Source: Oceanispirochaeta crateris (GTDB lineage: Bacteria; Spirochaetota; Spirochaetia; DSM-2461). From it: a stretch of 64,000 bases of DNA. Both the position numbers and the translations under genes were made by a program. The stretch spans positions 1,426,001 to 1,490,000 of the forward strand of contig NZ_CP036150.1 of NCBI RefSeq assembly GCF_008329965.1, read 5' to 3'. This document shows positions 36,442 to 45,255 of the stretch, one piece after another. The notes below the pieces were generated by a model. The model worked only from the letters and a program-made list of their open reading frames with translations. It ran no database searches and had not been told where the DNA came from. Position 1 is the first letter of the stretch; the number at the start of each line of letters is the position of its first letter.

Positions 36442-37080
36442 ATGATCAAATTGATGAGATACCTTCACCCCACAGTGCTCCTCTTTCTGTTCCTTCCGGG
36501 AACAATAGATTCTCAGGAAATCAATACTAAATTAAAACAGATACACATGGGCGGATTTTCTTACTCTCAGAGCATCAAGAATCATGAAGAATCAATCGGT
36601 ACGACCTCGTCGGATCTTCAATACTCTCTAAAATCTGCTGGGTTAAACTACGGCAGCTTCAGGGGTGATCGATTGGGTTTCATCTCCGATATCAATGTAA
36701 TATTCCCCTTCAGCTCTGCATACAACTCCCAGGAATCTGATAAGAATACTGGACTCATTCTGGATTACATGGGGGGTGTCGGTTGGAATTTAGGACAGAA
36801 GAGTCTTGTATTCCTACCCGCAATAGGTTTCCACGGCGATTATAGTTATTTATCCAAAGATCCTGTGGATGAAAATACGTCCAACCATATGTTTTCCTTC
36901 GGTATTGGTATCGGCCTGAAAATACTTTATAAAATCAATGCTCAAAATGCCATTTTTACCGGTATTAGAGGTGGACTGGATACAATTGAGTTTTCAAGTG
37001 CAACTTATGATTCCAGAGAGATTCGAATGAAGACAAAGTGGACATATATCGTTTCAGCAGGATATGCCTTGACCTTGTAA
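36442..37080 (+). CDS. Probable outer-membrane beta-barrel protein, uncharacterised
   Basis: About 212 residues from ATG 36442 (or ATG 36454). Signal peptide MRYLHPTVLLFLFLPGTIDS, then alternating-strand segments with turns rich in Gly, Ser, Asn (IHMGGFSYSQSI, MGGVGWNLGQKSLVFLPAIGFHGDY, FSFGIGIGLKILY, FTGIRGGLDTIEF) and a final strand IVSAGYALTL. It resembles small 8-10-strand barrels; no named family recognised. The open frame continues upstream through the terminator but is not plausible there. Convergent with the MobA-like gene, 11 bp apart. Confidence 0.65.
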   Translation: MIKLMRYLHPTVLLFLFLPGTIDSQEINTKLKQIHMGGFSYSQSIKNHEESIGTTSSDLQYSLKSAGLNYGSFRGDRLGFISDINVIFPFSSAYNSQESDKNTGLILDYMGGVGWNLGQKSLVFLPAIGFHGDYSYLSKDPVDENTSNHMFSFGIGIGLKILYKINAQNAIFTGIRGGLDTIEFSSATYDSREIRMKTKWTYIVSAGYALTL

Positions 37081-37091
37081 TAATCATAAAA

Positions 37092-37706
37092 TCAATGATT
37101 CAAATAGCTTTCATATACTTTGTATGAGTCTAAATCAAATATAACAGACTCATCTGTCCATGGAATGAGATTCTGATCTTTCATATCCAATGATCTCCCC
37201 AAAGTTTCTCCCTTCATTTTTAAAATTCTCTCCTTCCAACTTTGATCAATATAAACAGGATGCCCCGGGATACCACTGTAAATGGGTCTGGAAATTTTTC
37301 CGGCCACATGATGCGCCGTTATCCTGTGAAAATGACTGACTCCTATTAAAGGCATATCCAGGGGAAGGATAAAAAAATCCTCTTCAATGATTGATAATCC
37401 AGTTTGAATGGTAGAAAGCATCCCTTTGTGATAGTTTTTATTTTCTAGAATCTCAATATCCTGACAGGAGTGAAGCAGATCTTTCAACGCAGTAAAGCGA
37501 TAACCACCAATGACAATAACTCGATGACAGGCCTTCGTAGCAGTCAGGACAGTCTTTAAAAGAAGAGGGATCCCCTCTTTATCTGGCAACTCGGCTTTCC
37601 ACTGCCCCATCCTTGAAGAGATTCCTCCCGCCGGAATAATACATGCAGCTTCAATCTTATTCTTTTTAGTAAAAAGCATCTCTTCGTTAGATTTTTCAGA
37701 TTCCAT
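37092..37706 (-). CDS. MobA-like nucleotidyltransferase
   Basis: About 204 residues. The N-terminal CIIPAGGISSRMGQWKAELP (about 26-45) is the nucleotide-binding loop of MobA/MocA-type NTP transferases; FFILPLDMPLIG and GIPGHPVYID match the catalytic Asp region and substrate loop. Relatives transfer CMP or GMP to molybdopterin, or activate sugars and other alcohols. No molybdenum-cofactor genes are nearby, so the substrate is open. Start uncertain: ATG 37704-37706, or the Met nine codons later. A TATAAT lies 7 nt before the first ATG and no ribosome site is visible. Confidence 0.75.
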   Translation of the reverse strand: MESEKSNEEMLFTKKNKIEAACIIPAGGISSRMGQWKAELPDKEGIPLLLKTVLTATKACHRVIVIGGYRFTALKDLLHSCQDIEILENKNYHKGMLSTIQTGLSIIEEDFFILPLDMPLIGVSHFHRITAHHVAGKISRPIYSGIPGHPVYIDQSWKERILKMKGETLGRSLDMKDQNLIPWTDESVIFDLDSYKVYESYLNH

Positions 37707-37710
37707 AGCG

Positions 37711-37719
37711 TATATTATA
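37711..37719. promoter_or_regulatory. Overlapping divergent -10 elements
   Basis: The near-palindrome GTATATTATAC gives TATATT (37711-37716) on the plus strand toward the DHH phosphoesterase gene at 37738 and TATAAT (37714-37719) on the minus strand toward the nucleotidyltransferase, 7 nt before its ATG. Neither has a good -35 match. Confidence 0.45.
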
Positions 37720-37737
37720 CACATGGATCAAAATTAA

Positions 37738-38715
37738 ATGACAGTAAATGAGATTTGTGAATATTTGTCACAAGAAAATGGTTATATACTCACTAGCCAT
37801 GAAGCACCCGATGGTGATGCCATTGGTTCTGAAATTGTTCTCTACAGTATCCTCAACTACTTAAAAAAAGATGTTGTCATTCTCAATTCTGATATAACTG
37901 AACATAAATACAGGTATATGGATCAGAACGACGTTATTCACTGTATCGCCCCGGGAGATGAAATGACCCAGGATCTGAGTCAAAAGATTCTCATTGTTGT
38001 AGATACAGAGCCGGATAATATCGGCCATCTTTCAGCGCTCATGAATAAAGAAACAGTTCGGGATATTCTGGTCATCGATCACCATGATTATAAAGACAAA
38101 ATTCCTTTTAAAGGCCTCTATGACCCTAATGCGTCATCTACCTGTGAAATCCTTTACGAAATTCAGCAACATCTGAAAGTCCCCTATTTTGATCCTCTCA
38201 CAGAAGCAATGTTTACGGGGATTGTCTATGATACAGGCTCCTTTATTTATCCCAAAACAACAGCAAAAACTTTTTCTATCGCTTATAATCTGGTTTCAAA
38301 TGGTGCCAGACCTAATTTTGTTTATTCCAATCTCTATGAGAGCAAATCAACAGAATCTCTCAAATTGAGAACGATGGTTGGCTCCTCACTGACTCTTTAC
38401 TTCAATAATCATGTAGCCTACCAGTATATGGACATGGAAACACTTATTAAATCGGGAGCTAAATATGAAGAATCACAGGAGATAGTGAATATTCCACTTC
38501 AATGCAACGATGTCCGTGTTTCCATCTTTATAAAAGAGAATAGCGATGGAAAAGCGAGATGTTCCATTAGGACTAAAAATGAAATTGACTGTCTCCCTAT
38601 CGTTTCCCGATTTCACGGGGGAGGTCATCCAACTGCAGCGGGGTTTAAATTGAATAAACCAGTTGAAGAAGTGCGTCATGAGGTGCTTGAATTCTTTGCT
38701 CCCTTCTTTACATAA
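37738..38715 (+). CDS. DHH/DHHA1 phosphoesterase, NrnA-like (nanoRNase / pAp phosphatase)
   Basis: A 325-residue two-domain protein. DHH domain: ILTSHEAPDGDAIGSE (about 17-32), VVDTEPDN, LVIDHHDYKD (DHH motif about 114-116), TGIVYDTGSF. DHHA1 domain: GGGHPTAAGFKL near 300. NrnA-type enzymes degrade very short RNAs or pGpG and dephosphorylate pAp. The c-di-AMP phosphodiesterase candidate PgpH is in the same window, so a role in nucleotide-messenger turnover is possible but not shown. No ribosome site. A lipoprotein gene starts 8 bp downstream. Confidence 0.88.
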   Translation: MTVNEICEYLSQENGYILTSHEAPDGDAIGSEIVLYSILNYLKKDVVILNSDITEHKYRYMDQNDVIHCIAPGDEMTQDLSQKILIVVDTEPDNIGHLSALMNKETVRDILVIDHHDYKDKIPFKGLYDPNASSTCEILYEIQQHLKVPYFDPLTEAMFTGIVYDTGSFIYPKTTAKTFSIAYNLVSNGARPNFVYSNLYESKSTESLKLRTMVGSSLTLYFNNHVAYQYMDMETLIKSGAKYEESQEIVNIPLQCNDVRVSIFIKENSDGKARCSIRTKNEIDCLPIVSRFHGGGHPTAAGFKLNKPVEEVRHEVLEFFAPFFT

Positions 38716-38722
38716 TAGCATC

Positions 38723-40231
38723 ATGAAAAAACGCTATGTAATATTGTTCTTATTGTCACTGTCCTTTATTTCCTGTCGTGATAAAAATGAAACAAACCAA
38801 ATTAGAACTCCCCGCATTGTCAATCCGATGGTTAATGGAAATGATAGTGTCAACGATTCAACTGAGCAGGGTGATATTGAAGATACTTCCTTCCTTGTAC
38901 CCATGATTGACCTTCCCTCTGATGAATACCCCCAACAGATTCAAGACATAAACCTAGACAGCGATACAGAAGAAGAACAGCTGATCCTTATCAGTACCAC
39001 TGATAAAGAGGATCACCGTTTTAAACTCTACATAGCCGATTATAACAATGAAACAATGAGGTTCGAGAAAGCCCTTGAGCAGGACATACTGGTTGACCAT
39101 ATGGATGGTCTGAGTACGCACCTGCAGGATATAACAGGAAATCAGCTGAATGAGGTACTCGTTACTGGATTCGATCAAAATGGTTTCCATACTCTTGATG
39201 CTTTCAGCATTCAGACCCAGGGAGGAACTTCCGGATTACGTTATAAACAGATCATCTCTATAACCGTAAACGGAACCATTGATATTCAGACAAGTGAAAG
39301 ATCTGAAGATTTTAAAACAGGAGAAATAACCTGGGAGAGTTTCCCGATTATTACTGAAGCCAGCGATGAAAGTGAAGAGAATCTGGATCTTGTAAAAACC
39401 GTTTACAATTGGAATAGGACCGCCGTCAGGTACCAACCTGTTTCAGTATCCCAAATACCGGGAGTCACAATCAGGGAAGAGAAATTAAAAGATCTATACA
39501 GAGGGGATTTGGATGATTTTAAGGAGTTTTTGTCTGGCCCATGGCATAGAATCAGTGATTTGAACGAAGAAAAACAGCCCTTTCTTGAGGAAATCATGTA
39601 CTTTCATCCTGATGAAAATCAAGTCATATTCACAGCAGGTGATGTCCAGGAGATTTACGACTGGAATGAAACTTATAGAACTATTTTTAAGGGAATTTAT
39701 ATACAATCAGTCAACCAGCTTATAGATAGTCTTAGACGAGACCTTTACATTACCGTGGAAGACATGGATTCCATTCGCGTCAAAATTCAGGGAACAACTG
39801 AATGGGGAGGTTTCTATGAACCGGTCAGTCTGTCATATCAACAGAGCCTGATTCACAATGAGATTTTGAAACCTGCAGATGACATGATAGAACTCAGCGG
39901 CTTATTTAAAAGCAGCCAAGGGGTCGAAATGTATCTGGATTATCCCTTTTTTACTGAGAAATCTGAAGATGGAACCAGCAGGCAAGGAGTTTTGACCTTT
40001 TACAATCTGTATGGCACGAATGTTTTGCAAATGCGTTATCAAAAAGCTAACGGATTGCTGGAAAAACGATCTGTTTATAGAGCCGATTACAGTGTTACAA
40101 GTGATAGTAAACGGATTATTAGAACCCTGACACTGCAGCCAGGCCTTCTTTCTGTCTCAGGATTCTCTGTGGAACCGGGGGATAGTCTTCATTTTGAACA
40201 GATTGAAATCAGGGAATCTGAGGAATCCTGA
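38723..40231 (+). CDS. Spirochaetal lipoprotein, pallilysin-like (tentative)
   Basis: 502 residues from ATG 38723. Signal peptide KKRYVILFLLSLSFIS ends in a lipobox-like FISC, predicting a lipoprotein lipidated at residue 19. An acidic linker is followed by a beta-rich segment (about 70-160: INLDSDTEEEQLILIST, LYIADYNNETMRFEKA, LQDITGNQLNEVLVTGFDQNG) that resembles, from memory, the repeat-like beta domain of treponemal pallilysin homologues (TP0751 family). No HEXXH protease motif is seen. Start is 8 bp after the phosphoesterase stop; the stop overlaps the convergent SPOR gene by 23 bp. Confidence 0.6.
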   Translation: MKKRYVILFLLSLSFISCRDKNETNQIRTPRIVNPMVNGNDSVNDSTEQGDIEDTSFLVPMIDLPSDEYPQQIQDINLDSDTEEEQLILISTTDKEDHRFKLYIADYNNETMRFEKALEQDILVDHMDGLSTHLQDITGNQLNEVLVTGFDQNGFHTLDAFSIQTQGGTSGLRYKQIISITVNGTIDIQTSERSEDFKTGEITWESFPIITEASDESEENLDLVKTVYNWNRTAVRYQPVSVSQIPGVTIREEKLKDLYRGDLDDFKEFLSGPWHRISDLNEEKQPFLEEIMYFHPDENQVIFTAGDVQEIYDWNETYRTIFKGIYIQSVNQLIDSLRRDLYITVEDMDSIRVKIQGTTEWGGFYEPVSLSYQQSLIHNEILKPADDMIELSGLFKSSQGVEMYLDYPFFTEKSEDGTSRQGVLTFYNLYGTNVLQMRYQKANGLLEKRSVYRADYSVTSDSKRIIRTLTLQPGLLSVSGFSVEPGDSLHFEQIEIRESEES

Positions 40232-41270
40232 ATCCCTTGATACCGAGGACCTCAAGCTTTTTCTGAGTGACATCCAGATCTTTACTGAAAATAATCACCT
40301 TGTATACAGTATCTTCTGCGACGATCTGACTCAATTCATCATAGGACGCCAGCTCCTCTTTGAGATTCAGTGCATTTTCATAACTCTGAAAAGCGCCGGC
40401 TTGAATATACATGATAGGAACTGAGTTTGACTCAGGTTCAGATGGGCCGAGGTCATCTAAGACCGGGAGAGTTTCAAATATTTCAGGATTCAGGTTCAAA
40501 GAGTCAGGATGGGGCAAATGACTGATATTTCCTTCTTTCAGGATCAAAGTCTCTACCGATTCCGGGAAGGATTGATACAGCATCTTCCGAAAGCGGGAGG
40601 CTTGTGATTCATAACCTCCGGAGTTTAGTTTGTTTTGAACCAGAAATAACCAATCTGGATCATTCAACAAAGATGGAAACTGCTTATGTGTGTTTTCAAG
40701 CCATACCAATAACTGCTGGTCATCACTCTGATTTCGAAGATCAGCAATAAATTTACTTTTGACCTGAGTGTACTGAACATTTCCCTGTGAAAGGAATTCC
40801 CCGGTCGCAGTATTTTGTCCCTGAATCAATATCCTAGTCAATGCGGGATTTTTATTCTGTATTTGATCATCCAGAGACAAGAATAAATTAAGATACCTCT
40901 GCTTCATCACCTCATCTCCGGTCAGCTCATATAGGACCAGAATTGTTTCAATGAGAATAAGTTTATCTTCTTTTAGTGTGACACCACTGAGATATTCTTC
41001 GATAAGATGAAGGTCATTCTCCAGAGTCCCCGGTATTCTGAGGGTGTGAATCAGAATTCTGCCGAAATGATCAAGTCCCTCACCATTGTGACTCTTGAGC
41101 CAGCTGATATAGGACTCCCGGGCTGACTCAAGATTTCCTTCTCTTTCAAAAACTTGAGCCTCCGATAAATCATCAGCTCCAAGAAGAGGCAGGGATACAA
41201 GGGTGAAAACAAAGAGAATTATCTTAAAATGTATTTGTAGTCTCTGAATTGGATTCTGATTGGGTTTCAC
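40209..41270 (-). CDS. SPOR-domain periplasmic protein with helical repeats
   Basis: 353 residues from a GTG at 41268-41270 inside the upstream gene. Signal peptide FKIILFVFTLVSLPLLGA (about 15-32), then a TPR-like helical region (about 37-250) starting DLSEAQVFEREGNLESARESY, then a C-terminal SPOR domain (about 283-353: VPIMYIQAGAFQSYENALNLKEEL). SPOR domains bind denuded septal glycan, so the product probably acts at peptidoglycan in division. The 47-bp overlap with the LapA-like gene suggests coupling. Confidence 0.85.
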   Translation of the reverse strand: MKPNQNPIQRLQIHFKIILFVFTLVSLPLLGADDLSEAQVFEREGNLESARESYISWLKSHNGEGLDHFGRILIHTLRIPGTLENDLHLIEEYLSGVTLKEDKLILIETILVLYELTGDEVMKQRYLNLFLSLDDQIQNKNPALTRILIQGQNTATGEFLSQGNVQYTQVKSKFIADLRNQSDDQQLLVWLENTHKQFPSLLNDPDWLFLVQNKLNSGGYESQASRFRKMLYQSFPESVETLILKEGNISHLPHPDSLNLNPEIFETLPVLDDLGPSEPESNSVPIMYIQAGAFQSYENALNLKEELASYDELSQIVAEDTVYKVIIFSKDLDVTQKKLEVLGIKGFRIPQIP

Positions 41271-41571
41271 TATTTCTTTTCAGCATCCTTTTAGTTTTTC
41301 TATCCATTTTTTCAGGCACAAGTGAATTTTCTTTTTTCAATTGCTTCATCTGTTTTTTCTTCTTTAAACCGCTTCCAACAATATAGGGAATAACCGAGAC
41401 AGCCCCCAGAATATACATGACAAAAAAACTGATAAATATAGGAATATCCTTCAGCTTCGCCGCCTCTGTAAACCAGAGATTGATATCAGAAGTATTCCCT
41501 AAATTCAAACCAATAAAAGTAAAAATACAAATGAGAATTAAAATATACCATAAAAGGCGCAGGGGCATCAT
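41224..41571 (-). CDS. LapA/DUF1049-domain membrane protein
   Basis: A 115-residue protein with two transmembrane segments (about 6-26 and 44-66; MMPLRLLWYILILICIFTFI and IPIFISFFVMYILGAVSVI) separated by the NTSDINLWF motif of LapA-type (DUF1049) proteins, and a basic cytoplasmic tail (KKKKQMKQLKKEN). In E. coli LapA helps assemble lipopolysaccharide regulation complexes with LapB; the role here is unknown. AAAGGAG precedes the ATG. Lies between LCP and SPOR genes. Confidence 0.75.
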   Translation of the reverse strand: MMPLRLLWYILILICIFTFIGLNLGNTSDINLWFTEAAKLKDIPIFISFFVMYILGAVSVIPYIVGSGLKKKKQMKQLKKENSLVPEKMDRKTKRMLKRNSETQSESNSETTNTF

Positions 41572-41579
41572 GTTCTCCT

Positions 41580-43592
41580 TTACGATCCAGTTAAAACTGA
41601 TCGTATATATGTCTTAATTATAGTCCAATCATTATCCTTTGGTAAAACAATCCAACCGCCTTTATAAAAAGATTCATCTTCAAGAGCTGCACGTTGTTCT
41701 TCGTCGCTCAGGCGGTATAGATTCGTATAGCTTGCATACAACACATTATCGGTATTCATCACGTGTTGCCCAGCAATATTATAATCTTTGTATGAGAGGA
41801 AATATTTTACCATATCCGTTGTGCTTAGATTGGTCTGCACATATTTACCAGTTATCCGGATCAGTTCGTAGATTTTATTCATATCCGTAAAGTTCATATT
41901 CACCGCTTTATCTTTAAGAGCGGCAATCACCTTTTGTTGTCGGACGGCTCTTTCAAAATCCGAGGAAGTATGTCTGGAACGGGCTATTCGCAAAGCCGCA
42001 ATTCCATCTAAATGATGCGTTCCTGCGGTGTAGTAGAGAGTAGACCAACGGCCGTTTTCTCGAACTTTATATGTAGGATCAACAAGGGCTTCATCGAGGC
42101 GAACATCGATGCCTCCTAATAAATTGACAACATCAATAAAGGCATACATATCAATGGCTATGTATTTTGTAATACTTAAGCCTGTCAGACTTGAGAGTTC
42201 GGAAACTAACCTTTGAGGACCGAACTCTCTGTAGATAGAATTTATTTTTCGACCTTCATAGTACAAATCACGAGGAATGCTCAGCATTCTAAGTTGCGAT
42301 GTTTCGCTATCCCCATGAAGTAGAATCATCGTATCAGCATTATGCTCATGTGATCCTATAAGGAGAAAAGTCTCTGATCCCTGTGCCGGCACAAATGTAT
42401 CACTCACGGAGGATTCGGATTTCATCTGCTCCAGTTGAAAATTAAAAGTGAGTTCGTGATTGACAGTGAAGGTCTTTAAAGATCTGACAGGTATATCATC
42501 CCCATCCATCAGATAAACCTCACCAAACTCCTTTTGAAGAGCCAGAGCTCCTTGACGAAGGGATTGTTCATTTACAAAATCATAATAAATATAGTCATTA
42601 TCTTCCCGGGGTTGCATGATAGGAGTAAAGCCGAGGTCATCAAGGCGCTGCTTAAATGCGGGATCCGATAGAAGAGCGACAATTTCCTTTTCTACCAAAT
42701 CATCGGTTCTCTCAGAGGCAGTTCTAATGTCATTATGATTGATATAGTCTATGAGTCCCTGTTTAAGTGTCTCTAAGTCTTCGTATTTGTAATTCCCCAG
42801 AATAAAGAGACTATGTTCAGTATCAGTAACAATTCTAAGCAGTTCTGAATCATCGATTCTCAATATGGGTATAAAGCGATTTTTCCCGGAAAAGGCACTC
42901 TCTCCCAGATATAAATTGAATTTTTTTAGCTCATTTCGTAGATTGCGATCACTGTAAATTTGAAGAAGATCCCGGTTGAGTCTATCAACCCTTTCATAAA
43001 GAGTATTCAGCTTCCTGGTTTCACTCTGTAAAAAGGCGACAGCCTCTTTTGATTCCAGAGAATCCCGTACCTCAGAGTCACCGATATAGGATTGAATCAA
43101 AAATCGTTTTTCATCAGGTATATATACAATTTTGAAGTAGGGAGACCGCTCTTTCAGTAGAACGCCTTCAAAATCACTAGATTTCCTATAATCCAGATTC
43201 AAGACTCTCAGCAAAGATTGAAAGTTTTCACTGCCCAGTAATGAAGTATACTCCTTCAACATTTCCTGAGAACTGTTAAATTCCTCCAAATAAGAAATAG
43301 CATCATAGGCTGCCAGCTCAAAACTGCCGGCATCGGGAATATCTGATTCAGAATCTTCTTCTGTATCAAAGTTCAACTCCGGAAGATTCATATATTTTCT
43401 GACCTGGTAGGTATTTTGTTTCAGCAATTCTTGAGTATTCCTCATCGCTGTCAGTTCTTTTTGATTCAAGATCACCATATTCTCATAGGATTCTATTTTA
43501 GAATTCCATCTGCTGTTCAAAATGAGAATGATCAAAACAAGCGTACAGATGAGAAGGGCTGAAAAAAGAGGTATCAGGACTTTATGTTTCAT
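41580..43592 (-). CDS. LytR-CpsA-Psr (LCP) family protein with long N-terminal extension
   Basis: 670 residues: N-terminal membrane helix (about 5-25), a large unrecognised periplasmic part (about 30-400, with two related KRFLIQSYIGDSE/GEVYLMDGDDIPVRS-like beta segments), then an LCP domain (about 405-590). LCP signatures: ADTMILLHGDSET, RMLSIPRDLYYEGRKINSIY, and ALRIARSRHTSSDFERAVRQQKVIAAL. LCP enzymes transfer lipid-linked glycopolymers to peptidoglycan or protein in Gram-positives; diderm homologues are less well known. Upstream of LapA-like and SPOR genes on the same strand, 8 bp apart. Confidence 0.87.
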   Translation of the reverse strand: MKHKVLIPLFSALLICTLVLIILILNSRWNSKIESYENMVILNQKELTAMRNTQELLKQNTYQVRKYMNLPELNFDTEEDSESDIPDAGSFELAAYDAISYLEEFNSSQEMLKEYTSLLGSENFQSLLRVLNLDYRKSSDFEGVLLKERSPYFKIVYIPDEKRFLIQSYIGDSEVRDSLESKEAVAFLQSETRKLNTLYERVDRLNRDLLQIYSDRNLRNELKKFNLYLGESAFSGKNRFIPILRIDDSELLRIVTDTEHSLFILGNYKYEDLETLKQGLIDYINHNDIRTASERTDDLVEKEIVALLSDPAFKQRLDDLGFTPIMQPREDNDYIYYDFVNEQSLRQGALALQKEFGEVYLMDGDDIPVRSLKTFTVNHELTFNFQLEQMKSESSVSDTFVPAQGSETFLLIGSHEHNADTMILLHGDSETSQLRMLSIPRDLYYEGRKINSIYREFGPQRLVSELSSLTGLSITKYIAIDMYAFIDVVNLLGGIDVRLDEALVDPTYKVRENGRWSTLYYTAGTHHLDGIAALRIARSRHTSSDFERAVRQQKVIAALKDKAVNMNFTDMNKIYELIRITGKYVQTNLSTTDMVKYFLSYKDYNIAGQHVMNTDNVLYASYTNLYRLSDEEQRAALEDESFYKGGWIVLPKDNDWTIIKTYIRSVLTGS

Positions 43593-43630
43593 AATTAATA
43601 TTTGTCATCTCCGGTATATTGAAATAGATT

Positions 43631-44509
43631 TTAAGAAAGTCTGGCTTCAGCTGATTGAACAGTATTAAAGAGCAGCATGGTTATCGTCATAGGACCAACT
43701 CCTCCAGGTACAGGAGTAATATAGGACGCTTTTTCACAGGCTTCATCAAAAGCGACATCTCCTACAAGCCTATATCCCCTTTTTTTACTGCTGTCATTCA
43801 CCCGGTTTACACCAACATCAATCACAACGGCATCCTGCTTTATCATATCTGAAGTAATCATCTCCGGCCGGCCGGCAGCTGCAATCAGAATATCGGCCTG
43901 TAAGGTTTCTTCTTTGAGATTTTCTGTGGCTGTATGACACACTGTGACTGTGGCATTCCCCCACTCCTTTTTCTGGAATAACAGGTTTGTCAGTGGTTTA
44001 CCAACTATATTACTCCGGCCGACAATAACGACTTTTTTTCCTTTAGTTGAAATATGAGAATATTCAAGCAGTTTGAGAATACCGTGGGGCGTACAGGGAA
44101 GAAAAGTATCCTGCTCTAGAATCATGCGTCCAACGCTCATGGGATGAAAACCATCCACATCCTTGGAAGGATCAATGGCAACAATTATATTCGATTCATT
44201 TATATGAGAAGGCAGTGGCAACTGAACAAGGATTCCATCAATTTCCTCATCCTGATTCAGTTCTTTAATCAATGCCAATAAATCGCCCTCGCTTGTCTCC
44301 TGGGGCAACCTGATATCTCTTGAATACATGCCTAGGTCATGACAGCTTTTTTCCTTTGCACTCACATAAGACCGACTGGCAGGATCATCACCGATCAAAA
44401 CAACAGCCAGACCTGGCGTCACTCCCGATTTCTTCATATCTGCTACTTTGGCAGCCAATTTCTCTCTAAGATCTGCGGCAACTTTTTTTCCATCAATTAT
44501 AATGGCCAT
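43631..44509 (-). CDS. folD: Methylenetetrahydrofolate dehydrogenase/cyclohydrolase
   Basis: A 292-residue bifunctional enzyme of one-carbon metabolism. Visible: catalytic [14 protein letters not shown] with Tyr and Lys (about 50-63), [30 protein letters not shown], nucleotide-binding [18 protein letters not shown] and C-terminal [18 protein letters not shown]. Monocistronic, followed after 38 bp by the LCP gene. The nearest purine-rich site AGGGGG is 11 nt before the ATG. Confidence 0.97.
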   Translation of the reverse strand: MAIIIDGKKVAADLREKLAAKVADMKKSGVTPGLAVVLIGDDPASRSYVSAKEKSCHDLGMYSRDIRLPQETSEGDLLALIKELNQDEEIDGILVQLPLPSHINESNIIVAIDPSKDVDGFHPMSVGRMILEQDTFLPCTPHGILKLLEYSHISTKGKKVVIVGRSNIVGKPLTNLLFQKKEWGNATVTVCHTATENLKEETLQADILIAAAGRPEMITSDMIKQDAVVIDVGVNRVNDSSKKRGYRLVGDVAFDEACEKASYITPVPGGVGPMTITMLLFNTVQSAEARLS

Positions 44510-44538
44510 ATTTATGTTTTCCCCCTGTCGTAACCTCG

Positions 44539-44567
44539 TTGAAGCTTTGTTGTTACTATGATATTAT
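44539..44567 (+). promoter_or_regulatory. Promoter of the outer-membrane protein/lipoprotein pair
   Basis: TTGAAG (44539-44544), 17-bp spacer, TATTAT (44562-44567). Predicted start about 22 nt before the TTG start codon at 44597, leaving a leader with GAGGA. Confidence 0.65.
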
Positions 44568-44596
44568 CAAACAAATTTTGAGAATGAGGAATAGAA

Positions 44597-45247
44597 TTGA
44601 ACAAAAAGACTCCCTTTGTCTCATCCACGCCCATTATATTTATGCTGATATTTATGTTTTTTTCAATGCTAGCATATGCTGAGGAAATTCCGGAAGAGGA
44701 AAACACTGAGAAAATAAGTATTAAGTATCATGCGATGGGTGATCAGGTATTCAGCATAAGTGCTGGACTTTTCATCCCCCTTTATTTTAATAACCCCAAC
44801 CTTGCATGGAGTGATTCAGATGCGTTTACATCTACCAATCTATCCCTAGGCGGTAATGGAGCCCTCTATTACGGTGCTTTTCTGAATAATAATATTCAAC
44901 TGGGATTAGAAATCGGAGCCATGTTTGCAGGAAGTCCAAACGATCATAACTTCTATATGGTACCCATTACCTTTAGAGGCAGCTATGAATTTCAATTTAA
45001 AAACAATTTGATTGCGGTTCCTGTCTATATAGGTGCAGGAATCAATATGACTTCCTACCTTGAAAGTTTCAATGTCGAAATGATCCTTAAACCGGGTGCC
45101 GGCTTTTATTGGAATTACAGTTCTGACTGGTCTTTCGGAACAAACGTAACCTACTGGTGGGTTCCCCAGATATATCCAGGAGACAGTCAATACAATAGGC
45201 TGGGTAATTTCATGGATATCTCACTTTCCGCAGTTTATCACTTTTAA
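44597..45247 (+). CDS. Small outer-membrane beta-barrel protein (possibly OmpW/TP0733-like)
   Basis: 216 residues starting at TTG 44597 with GAGGA at 6-nt spacing. Signal peptide PIIFMLIFMFFSMLAYA, then strands with the pattern HAMGDQVFSISAGLFIPLYF, LGGNGALYYGAFLNNNIQLG and a last strand FMDISLSAVYHF with terminal Phe, as in BamA-folded barrels. The MGDQxFSI start reminds me of the treponemal TP0733 family; I cannot confirm this by eye. A lipoprotein gene follows after 8 bp. Confidence 0.7.
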   Translation: MNKKTPFVSSTPIIFMLIFMFFSMLAYAEEIPEEENTEKISIKYHAMGDQVFSISAGLFIPLYFNNPNLAWSDSDAFTSTNLSLGGNGALYYGAFLNNNIQLGLEIGAMFAGSPNDHNFYMVPITFRGSYEFQFKNNLIAVPVYIGAGINMTSYLESFNVEMILKPGAGFYWNYSSDWSFGTNVTYWWVPQIYPGDSQYNRLGNFMDISLSAVYHF

Positions 45248-45255
45248 GAGGTATT

